NCBI GenBank assembly: GCA_943324415.2 | Contig: CALPLN020000119.1 | Location: forward strand, 1 to 5,898 | Direction: 5' to 3' | Origin: Sediminibacterium ginsengisoli | Lineage (GTDB): Bacteria > Bacteroidota > Bacteroidia > Chitinophagales > Chitinophagaceae | DNA length: 5,898 bases | Part shown: one piece after another, positions 1 to 5,898 of the stretch | How the letters are laid out: every line of letters begins with the position of its first letter | Numbering within the stretch: position 1 is the stretch's first letter | Program-made: the position numbers and the translations under genes | Notes under the pieces: generated by a model | What the model was told of the DNA's origin: nothing | What the model saw: the letters and a program-made list of their open reading frames with translations, nothing else | Database searches by the model: none

Positions 1-1161
1 ACCTGTTCCTGCACTATCAATGGTATACAATAATGGAGTCGGTGTTTTTTGAATGATCTCCGACCATTTACTTGATGTACCATATCCACCCAGACTCATT
101 TTTTTAGTCGCATCATACCTACCCACCATATCCATATTCACCATGTAATTGAAACTAGTTTTAAGAGTAGGATTTTCTAGCCAATACTTACTTCCTATCA
201 AGCCTAGCTCTTCTGCAGAAAAATGAATGATCAAATAATTATTTTTATTGTACTCCTCTCCTTGCTTAGAAACTTTTTTTAATACTTTAGCCAATTCGAT
301 CAAAGCCGCAGTACCACTGGCATTGTCGTCTGCGCCATTTCGGATATCTCCATTGATATCTAAGGCGTTTTTATCTTGGTTATACCCCAAATGATCTAAA
401 TGCGCACCTAACACCACCGTATGCGCAGCTTTGTTGTCAATAAAGGCAATCACATTTTTAGCCACTCTTTTTTGACTTGATAAAATCAAATTTGCATCTA
501 TATCAAATGTACCTAATGCGTCATTGAAGTATTTTTTAAATCCATCTTTTGTAATATACACAACTGGTATTGCAAGTGCTTTACTAGTATCGAACTTATT
601 AAACTGCAAATTATCTACTAAGCTGCCACTATTATATAAAAACAAGGCTTTTGCCTTTTTATCATGCATTGCATTGGTCGTTTGTTTGATCCAATCTTGT
701 AAATCAAAATGCGGATTGCTTTGTTGTTCTTCTAACAGTTCTTGCAAATCCTTAAACCAAACCTGTTCAGCTTCTTCTAAAGCAAGGGTTGACTTTGTTG
801 TAAATTGGCTTTTCATTCCTGTAGATACAGTGAAAAAGTCGGTGCCAAACTGCATTGCTTGCGCATTGATTTTCAAAAATGCCAGCTCGTCCCACTGCTT
901 TCCTTCATTGATTGGGAAAGATTGAAGATACCCTTGTTCTCCCATTGGTTGAATGCCCGCGGCTTCGTATTGCGCCATGATATATGCTACTGCCTTTTGC
1001 TCCCCCAAACTTCCTGCACGACGGCCTTCTAGCACATCACTTGCCAAATATTGAACATGCAATTTTAAGTTTTTGATCAACTGGCGATCCAACTTATTTT
1101 GCTTTTGAGCTTGCCCAATAAAAGAGACCAAGAGGAGTAAACAGACACTGATTTGACGCAT
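1..1161 (-). CDS. Secreted M28-family zinc aminopeptidase, C-terminus off window
   Basis: The reading frame is open from an ATG at 1161 to the left edge, giving 387 residues without a stop. Residues 1-18 form a Sec signal peptide (MRQISVCLLLLVSFIGQA), so the product is exported to the periplasm or beyond. Residues 37-73 carry the usual M28 N-terminal segment (LASDVLEGRRAG). The zinc-site motifs appear in family order: GAHLDHLG with His254 and Asp256, GADDNASG with the bridging Asp at 278/279, SAEELGLIGS with catalytic base Glu317 and ligand Glu318, and NMDMVGR with ligand Asp344. The last metal-binding His expected in the family would lie beyond the edge. Residues of about 100-230, between the N-terminal segment and the first motif, look like a protease-associated (PA) insert, including a polar helical stretch at 127-165. 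By family knowledge it removes N-terminal residues from peptides; the substrate is unknown. It is transcribed divergently from feoB. Family assignment is firm, specificity is not. Confidence 0.93.
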   Translation of the reverse strand, partial: MRQISVCLLLLVSFIGQAQKQNKLDRQLIKNLKLHVQYLASDVLEGRRAGSLGEQKAVAYIMAQYEAAGIQPMGEQGYLQSFPINEGKQWDELAFLKINAQAMQFGTDFFTVSTGMKSQFTTKSTLALEEAEQVWFKDLQELLEEQQSNPHFDLQDWIKQTTNAMHDKKAKALFLYNSGSLVDNLQFNKFDTSKALAIPVVYITKDGFKKYFNDALGTFDIDANLILSSQKRVAKNVIAFIDNKAAHTVVLGAHLDHLGYNQDKNALDINGDIRNGADDNASGTAALIELAKVLKKVSKQGEEYNKNNYLIIHFSAEELGLIGSKYWLENPTLKTSFNYMVNMDMVGRYDATKKMSLGGYGTSSKWSEIIQKTPTPLLYTIDSAGTG

Positions 1162-1178
1162 AAAACTAATTTGAAACT

Positions 1179-1186
1179 CAAAATTA
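1179..1186 (-). promoter_or_regulatory. Possible -7 box for the M28 peptidase gene
   Basis: Read on the minus strand this is TAATTTTG, an exact match to the Bacteroidota primary sigma -7 consensus TAnnTTTG, lying 17 bp before the peptidase ATG. No clear TTG -33 element is seen at the expected distance upstream, and such a short AT-rich match can occur by chance. If real, the 5' leader would be only about 10 bases. Confidence 0.3.
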
Positions 1187-1262
1187 AGCAATGGAGCTTA
1201 GTTTAGTTGCCTATTCCACTAAAAACTGCTAAAAGTCATGTTAATTAAGCTGTTTCAATTTC

Positions 1263-1270
1263 TAATTTCG
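1263..1270 (+). promoter_or_regulatory. Possible weak -7 box for feoB
   Basis: TAATTTCG matches the Bacteroidota -7 consensus TAnnTTTG at all but one fixed position and lies 29 bp before the feoB start. No good -33 TTG is placed upstream. It is listed because it abuts the inverted repeat at 1271-1289, which would then overlap the transcription start. Confidence 0.2.
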
Positions 1271-1289
1271 TAAGCCCTAGCTAGGCTTA
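1271..1289. repeat. Inverted repeat before feoB (possible operator or leader hairpin)
   Basis: TAAGCC and its exact reverse complement GGCTTA flank a 7-base spacer (CTAGCTA), so the element is either a 6-bp-arm protein-binding site or an RNA hairpin. It overlaps a perfect 10-bp palindrome, CCTAGCTAGG, at 1276-1285, and the nearby GCTAGC at 1293-1298 allows an alternative pairing of CTAGC (1277-1281) with GCTAG (1293-1297). It ends 10 bp before the feoB TTG start. The sequence does not resemble the classical Fur box. The repeat is directly visible; its function is a guess. Confidence 0.45.
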
Positions 1290-1299
1290 ATGGCTAGCT

Positions 1300-3420
1300 T
1301 TGCGACCAATCGTGAAAGCAGGTATACATATCGCCTTAGTGGGTAATCCCAATAGTGGAAAAAGTTCGCTTTTTAATGCCCTAACCGGTTTGCAACAAAA
1401 AGTAGGCAATTTTCCGGGTGTGACGGTAGATAAGAAAACCGGAGACCTAAAAATTGGCAGCCATCAAAGTACCTTGATAGACCTACCGGGCACCTATAGT
1501 TTTTACCCCAAAAGAGAGGATGAGTGGGTGGCCTACCGCGTGTTAATGGGGGTAGACGAAGAGGTTAAAACAGATGTGATTTTGTTGGTAGCAGATGCCA
1601 GTAATTTAAAAAGGAATTTGCTTTTTTGTAGTCAAATCATTGACTTAAAAATTCCTGTGGTATTGGCACTCACTATGAATGATCTTGCGCAGAAAAAAGG
1701 GATTAAAATTGATATCGCTGGATTACAATCCGATTTAGGTATTCCTGTTGTGGCTGTTGATGCTAGAAAAAATAAAGGATTAATTGAGTTAAAGAAAATA
1801 TTGGCGCAGATCATTGAAACACCCCGTTCAAGAAATCAAGAAAGTTTTATAGACAATAAAAATCTTGCGCCTAAAGCCATTGATGCGTTTAAGAAAACAT
1901 ATCCAACCCATAGTGACTATGCTGCTTTACACTATTTAATGCATCATGAAACTTTTCCATTGGACAAAGAAATGCAGGAGAATATTGAGCAGATAGAAAT
2001 TGAAAACGATTTTAACCATACTAAAACACAGGCCCAGGAGATCTTACAGCGATACCATCGTATTCAGGAGCTAATGAAAAAATGGGTTACAGAACCTGAT
2101 CCTAGTGCTAAGAAGAAAAGAACAGATCGATTAGACAATATTTTTTTACATCGTGTAGGAGGATATCTTATTTTACTCAGCGTATTATTTTTATTATTTC
2201 AATCGGTATTTTGGATGGCTTCCTTTCCAATGGATGGCATCGAATGGATCTTCACCAATATCACCACGTATTTAAATCAAGTATTGCCGGAATCATGGTG
2301 GCAGGATTTATTGGTAAACGGTTTGGTTGCAGGCATTGGGGGGATTGTGATTTTTGTACCGCAGATTATGATCTTATTTGGTCTCATCACTTTACTCGAA
2401 GACACGGGCTATATGGCAAGGATTAGTTTCTTGAGTGATAAGCTCATGCGTAAAGTAGGATTAAATGGCAAGAGTGTCATGCCGATGATTAGTGGGTTTG
2501 CTTGTGCGGTTCCTGCCATCATGAGTGCAAGAAATATTGAAAATAAAAAGGAACGTTTATTGACCATTTTGGTAACTCCTTTTATGAGTTGTAGCGCAAG
2601 ATTACCGGTATATACGATACTGATTTCATTGGTGATTGACGAACGTATGTATTTTGGATTTTTAAGTTTACAAGGTTTAGTGATGATGGCACTTTATTTA
2701 CTAGGCATCGTTATGGCGCTATTGGCAAGCTTTATACTTAAGTTTTTTATCAAGATCAAAGAGAAGAGTTATTTTATTTTAGAATTACCTGTTTATCGTG
2801 CACCACGTTGGGGTAATGTGGGTATGACTATGATCCAGAAGGCAAAAATATTTGTGGTAGATGCAGGTAAAGTGATTATCGTAATTAGTTTGTTGTTGTG
2901 GTTCTTAAGTTCTTATGGCCCAGGTAAAAAAATGCAGACACTAGAAACTCAATACACATTGGCTGTTCAAAATAATCCAACGCAACAAGCCCAATTGGAA
3001 AAACAATACCACACTGATAAACTCGCCAACTCCTACGCTGGCTTATTGGGTAAACAAATTGAACCAATGATTAAACCATTGGGTTACGATTGGAAGATTG
3101 GCATCGCACTCATCACGTCATTCGCTGCAAGAGAGGTATTTGTAGGCACGATGGCTACCTTATATAGTGTAGAGGAGGATGACAATAGTAGTTTAAGAGA
3201 GAAATTACGCGCTTCTGTTTGGCCTGATGGTAAACCTGTATATAGTTTAGCGACTGCCCTTTCCTTGATGGTCTTTTATGTATTGGCAATGCAATGTATG
3301 AGTACACTCGCTATTGTAAAAAGAGAAACAGGTTCTTGGAAATGGCCTACTATTCAATTTTTTATGATGACAGGGCTAGCTTATTTTACGAGCTGGGGGG
3401 TGTATGTATTGTTTAAGTAA
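1300..3420 (+). CDS. feoB: Ferrous iron transport protein B (FeoB)
   Basis: Inner-membrane Fe(II) uptake protein with an N-terminal G domain, 706 residues, the normal family length. G1 is GNPNSGKS (15-22), G2 centres on Thr42, and G3 is DLPG (61-64). The G4 position reads TMND (125-128) instead of the usual NxxD, and G5 reads DAR (154-156) instead of SA. A helical GDI-like region spans about 170-270. The membrane part starts near residue 288, with further hydrophobic spans near 342-368, 419-440, 453-480, 515-540, 648-667 and 686-705. The gate motifs are present: GFACAVPA with Cys402, PFMSCSARLPVY with Cys431, and SFAAREVFVG at 607-616. An in-frame TAA at 1288 forces a start after it. TTG at 1300 is used here, but GTG at 1312, giving MKAGIHIALVGNPN, fits the family's short N-terminus equally well. 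No feoA or feoC is adjacent. Ferrous iron as substrate is inferred from the family. Confidence 0.96.
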   Translation: MRPIVKAGIHIALVGNPNSGKSSLFNALTGLQQKVGNFPGVTVDKKTGDLKIGSHQSTLIDLPGTYSFYPKREDEWVAYRVLMGVDEEVKTDVILLVADASNLKRNLLFCSQIIDLKIPVVLALTMNDLAQKKGIKIDIAGLQSDLGIPVVAVDARKNKGLIELKKILAQIIETPRSRNQESFIDNKNLAPKAIDAFKKTYPTHSDYAALHYLMHHETFPLDKEMQENIEQIEIENDFNHTKTQAQEILQRYHRIQELMKKWVTEPDPSAKKKRTDRLDNIFLHRVGGYLILLSVLFLLFQSVFWMASFPMDGIEWIFTNITTYLNQVLPESWWQDLLVNGLVAGIGGIVIFVPQIMILFGLITLLEDTGYMARISFLSDKLMRKVGLNGKSVMPMISGFACAVPAIMSARNIENKKERLLTILVTPFMSCSARLPVYTILISLVIDERMYFGFLSLQGLVMMALYLLGIVMALLASFILKFFIKIKEKSYFILELPVYRAPRWGNVGMTMIQKAKIFVVDAGKVIIVISLLLWFLSSYGPGKKMQTLETQYTLAVQNNPTQQAQLEKQYHTDKLANSYAGLLGKQIEPMIKPLGYDWKIGIALITSFAAREVFVGTMATLYSVEEDDNSSLREKLRASVWPDGKPVYSLATALSLMVFYVLAMQCMSTLAIVKRETGSWKWPTIQFFMMTGLAYFTSWGVYVLFK

Positions 3421-3423
3421 TCA

Positions 3424-4881
3424 CTATAATCCATAATTACCTTTGAGTGCATTGTAGTTTTTTACAATCTCGGCAGTAGACAAACACCTTTTATAAATCA
3501 AAACCGGACCAATATCCCCTAGCCAATAATTATCGCCTTTGCCAACAAATTCTTCTAATGAAGTTAGATATTGAGACAAAGGCAAAGCACTTGTACCAAC
3601 CAGGTTTCCATTTAAATAATATCTAGTTGTAGTGGCATCTTGAGTCATCGCTAAAATCATCCATTGATTCGTACTAATTGGAATGACATCACTCATAGTT
3701 CCATTTGATCCTGCAGAAAAGTGCATCTGATAGACTGATCCATTATTATAAATATAAAAATTAAAGTTTCTTTTTGTGCCATCCTCCGGATTGCCCATTA
3801 GAGCTCTAAATCTGTTTGTGCCAAAATTTACATCCATCCTAGCGACAATCATAATAGTCTTTCCGGTATAGGGTGTATTGAACTTGGAAGAAGCAATTGA
3901 GATATAATTATCTACATTCCCATTGAATGTAAATCTTTTGGGATTGCTATTAAAAATAGGACCAGTTGCTGAAAGTGTACCGTTGTTTGTATTTAAACTA
4001 ATGTCATTGACTGTCAACCCTGTTCCATTATAAGATCGTTTAACGGCAGGATCCAAATACAACAACAAACCTTCCGTTACCACAGTTGTATTTAATTTGC
4101 CAAAAACAAAATTACTAGTCGTTGAACTTAAGGAGAAATTAGTTAATGCTGTATTGTAAGTCAATGTCTCGTCAAAGAGTGTGGTAATACTTGTATTGTT
4201 ACCATTGGGAATACCCTGATTGCATTTAAAATAAGCAACCAAACCTGCCTCATCCCCATTTAACTCCTTATTCATATTGGCAACAATTTGGGCCTGCGTT
4301 CTGACTGTATTCCAAAATCTAATATCATCTAGGCTGCCATTAAAATAATTCACTGCGGTTTGCATCCCCCCTAAACGAACAAAACTAGGTGCCGATAATG
4401 AACCAAGATTACTACAAGTACCTGTTATATCCAATGCGCCATCAATATAAATTGCCAAAGCACCTGTTGCTTTAGTTCTTGTTACAGCGATATGTTTCCA
4501 GCTACCATCATTGATTATAGCATTACTTATAATACTATAATCTGTATTGCCTACACCAAATGCTAATTTTGAACCATTTAAGGATGTGCCAAAATCATTG
4601 TTACCTCCACCTACTTCTGCATCCACAATACCTACACCACTATACCACATGCCACCTGAAGTGCCAGTCTGTGTTGTCTTGACCCAATATTCAATCGTAA
4701 AATCATCCGTCACAGGCCTTGTAACATTTACATAATTATTGACCCCATTAAAATTTAAGGCATTGGCATATTTTAATGCATAATTAGATGCTTGATATGG
4801 AGAAGAAAACAATTGTGCACTTGCTGTTTGAATATGCAGGTATGCAAAAAATAAAAAATAAAATGAAAGCAGTTTAAACAT
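3424..4881 (-). CDS. Secreted protein with two LamG-like (concanavalin-type) domains
   Basis: Starts at ATG 4881. Residues 1-22 are a Sec signal peptide ending in an A-S-A cleavage motif before Gln23. The first LamG-like domain runs from about 40 to 260: it opens with ALNFNGVNNYVNV, contains FTIEYWVKT (61-69), GSWKHIAVTRT (126-136) and IYIDGAL (144-150), and closes with GSLDDIRFWNTVRTQAQI (182-199), NMNKEL (202-207), GLVAYFKCNQG (213-223) and TTSNFV (254-259). The second runs from about 268 to 485: GLLLYLDP (271-278), FTFNGNVDNYISI (317-329), QWMILAMTQD (406-415), YYLNGNLVG (421-429) and the terminal NYNALKGNYGL. Such folds usually bind glycans or other ligands on the surface or outside the cell. 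No catalytic residues and no type IX sorting domain follow the second module, so anchoring is unclear. It lies 60 bp behind the fibrinogen-like gene, probably co-transcribed, and converges on feoB. Ligand unknown. Confidence 0.85.
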   Translation of the reverse strand: MFKLLSFYFLFFAYLHIQTASAQLFSSPYQASNYALKYANALNFNGVNNYVNVTRPVTDDFTIEYWVKTTQTGTSGGMWYSGVGIVDAEVGGGNNDFGTSLNGSKLAFGVGNTDYSIISNAIINDGSWKHIAVTRTKATGALAIYIDGALDITGTCSNLGSLSAPSFVRLGGMQTAVNYFNGSLDDIRFWNTVRTQAQIVANMNKELNGDEAGLVAYFKCNQGIPNGNNTSITTLFDETLTYNTALTNFSLSSTTSNFVFGKLNTTVVTEGLLLYLDPAVKRSYNGTGLTVNDISLNTNNGTLSATGPIFNSNPKRFTFNGNVDNYISIASSKFNTPYTGKTIMIVARMDVNFGTNRFRALMGNPEDGTKRNFNFYIYNNGSVYQMHFSAGSNGTMSDVIPISTNQWMILAMTQDATTTRYYLNGNLVGTSALPLSQYLTSLEEFVGKGDNYWLGDIGPVLIYKRCLSTAEIVKNYNALKGNYGL

Positions 4882-4930
4882 GTAAATAAGATTTACGCTA
4901 CTAAAAATGAACGTAATAATTCATCAAGCA

Positions 4931-4940
4931 TTCAATTGAA
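4931..4940. repeat. Short palindrome between the two surface-protein genes
   Basis: TTCAATTGAA is a perfect 10-bp palindrome, 1 bp after the stop codon of the upstream minus-strand gene. It has no GC-rich stem and no following T-run, so it is a poor intrinsic terminator; it could equally be chance in AT-rich DNA. The rest of the 60-bp spacer shows no convincing promoter, which is compatible with read-through into the LamG gene. Confidence 0.25.
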
Positions 4941-4941
4941 A

Positions 4942-5898
4942 TTATTGTTTTGTGTTAGTAGATACCAAATAGTATTGGCCAGTAGAATAATTACTTGTTA
5001 GGTCGTTAAAATCAATGTCTGTTAAACTATATGGATTAGGAAAAACATTCCCACCTAATAATCCATTTAACCCATAATCGCCATTAGGCTCTCCATAGGC
5101 ATTATCCCTCAGCCACCATTTACCACCATCCTTCACCCTCCAATCTGGTGCATTGTCTGTTCCTCCATAAGCACTATGACGCATTACTTTATTGGTATAA
5201 TTACCCCCTGTTGTCGTAGTTGTTCGGTATACACCATAAGCAGTTTGGAAAAAGCTTGCATAGTTTCCAGATCCAACTTTACTACTACCTCTAGCAATAC
5301 CTGCTAAAACAGCATTGGACATTGCTTTCCAGTGATTTTTACTTCTAGGCATCACTAAATCTAATCCTAGTGTAGTTCCTCCATTGGTTTCAGTCACAGT
5401 CGTCACTTCTGGTCCGGCAGTAATAAAATAAAAATCGTACCCTCCACCATCTTCCGTCATATCAACATACATTTCTAACGCACTAGGCATACTAGCTGAT
5501 TTAATCCAATACCATCCCGATGCTAAATTTGGAAAATCCGCATGTAATTGCTGTCCTGAAATTGCTGCAGTAGCCGCAGATGCGCCATCTTTTCTGAGTG
5601 TAGTAAATTTCACATTCGGTCCATAATAAGTATAGCTGCCAACAGTAATATAAGTCCTTATATAATACGTTGTACCTCCAGTTAATCCAGTTAGATCGGC
5701 GGTAAGGCTGCCAGTAGTAGTAGCGCCATCAATCACTTTATTATTCCCAATGGTTGGATTCAATGTTGTATTCCAACAAACGCCTCTTTGAATGATATTT
5801 GAAAAACTAGTTGGGATTACAGCAGTATATCTTGCCGAATTATTCGTAACCAATGAAATGATACCGCCACTAATTTTAGGAATAGGGACTTTACCCTG
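4942..5898 (-). CDS. FN3-like plus fibrinogen-like domain surface protein, N-terminus off window
   Basis: The frame is open from the right edge (beginning QGKVPIPKISGG) to a TAA at 4944-4942, giving 318 visible residues. A TTG at 5853 is not the true start, because the FN3-like domain already begins upstream of it. Visible residues of about 8-101 form an FN3-like repeat of Bacteroidota type (RGVCWN, LNPTI, TGLTGGTTYYIRTY, YGPNVKFTT). Residues of about 119-318 resemble a fibrinogen-like / GON-like module: ASGWYWIK (126-133), YVDMTEDGGGYDFYFIT (144-160), a KWWLRD stretch ending near 265, EPNGDY (270-275) and TDIDFND (293-299). Eukaryotic relatives have Cys-Asp-Met where this has Val-Asp-Met, and the module contains no cysteine at all. 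The chain ends shortly after YYLVS, with no sorting domain. A signal peptide, if any, and further repeats would lie outside the window. A role in binding surfaces or glycans is inferred from the folds. The fibrinogen-like assignment rests on motif memory and is moderately certain. Confidence 0.75.
   Translation of the reverse strand, partial: QGKVPIPKISGGIISLVTNNSARYTAVIPTSFSNIIQRGVCWNTTLNPTIGNNKVIDGATTTGSLTADLTGLTGGTTYYIRTYITVGSYTYYGPNVKFTTLRKDGASAATAAISGQQLHADFPNLASGWYWIKSASMPSALEMYVDMTEDGGGYDFYFITAGPEVTTVTETNGGTTLGLDLVMPRSKNHWKAMSNAVLAGIARGSSKVGSGNYASFFQTAYGVYRTTTTTGGNYTNKVMRHSAYGGTDNAPDWRVKDGGKWWLRDNAYGEPNGDYGLNGLLGGNVFPNPYSLTDIDFNDLTSNYSTGQYYLVSTNTKQ

Noticed and set aside
524..1032. Two plus-strand open frames (524-925 and 805-1032)
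   Set aside because: They lie wholly inside the minus-strand M28 peptidase gene, whose frame shows the full set of zinc-site motifs; the plus-strand translations are Cys/Ser-rich and resemble no family.
1632..1814. Minus-strand open frame inside feoB
   Set aside because: It is antisense to the FeoB G domain, which is clearly the coding frame, and its translation shows no recognisable motif.
2211..2426. Plus-strand open frame in another frame inside feoB
   Set aside because: It overlaps the FeoB membrane region with its conserved gate motifs and has no independent support.
2885..3067. Minus-strand open frame inside feoB
   Set aside because: Antisense shadow of the FeoB C-terminal region, without motifs or start context.
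3367..3396. Short AGCT...AGCT pairing near the feoB 3' end as a terminator
   Set aside because: Only a 4-bp self-complementary arm, no T-run, and inside the coding region.
4547..4735. Plus-strand open frame inside the LamG gene
   Set aside because: Antisense shadow; its proline-rich composition is what results from reading the reverse of a Gly-rich coding strand.
5851..5853. TTG as the start of the fibrinogen-like gene
   Set aside because: The frame stays open to the window edge and the upstream residues (PKISGGIISL) belong to the same FN3-like repeat, so this is an internal Leu codon.

Overview
The window is AT-rich, and its protein families and gene style point to a Bacteroidota bacterium, possibly of the Chitinophagales (inference). 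The clues are starts without Shine-Dalgarno sequences, a FeoB of Bacteroidota type, LamG modules with the NMNKEL / GLVAYFKCNQG / TTSNFV signature, and an FN3-like repeat of the 'RGVCWN..NPTI...LTGLTGGTTYYIRTY' kind. No RNA gene, CRISPR array, insertion sequence or phage gene was recognised.

Layout from left to right: (1) 1-1161, minus strand, the first 387 residues of a secreted M28-family zinc aminopeptidase whose C-terminus lies off the left edge. (2) 1162-1299, a 138-bp divergent intergenic region with a possible Bacteroidota-type -7 box on each strand and a 6-bp inverted repeat just before the next gene. (3) 1300-3420, plus strand, a full-length ferrous-iron transporter FeoB (706 residues) that has no ATG start available. 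(4) 3424-4881, minus strand, a secreted protein with two LamG-like domains, ending 3 bp from the feoB stop codon. (5) 4942-5898, minus strand, the C-terminal part of a protein with an FN3-like repeat and a cysteine-poor fibrinogen-like domain, entering from off the right edge.

The two right-hand genes are co-oriented, 60 bp apart, and both look like extracellular recognition or adhesion proteins, so they may be expressed together. FeoB stands alone: no feoA or feoC is next to it, and it is flanked by a divergent peptidase and a convergent LamG gene. The three parts (peptidase, iron uptake, surface proteins) show no obvious shared pathway. No clearly new system was found. The best leads are the non-ATG start of feoB with its overlapping mini-ORF and hairpin, the altered G4 and G5 guanine-recognition motifs of FeoB, and the FN3/fibrinogen-like plus LamG surface-protein pair.
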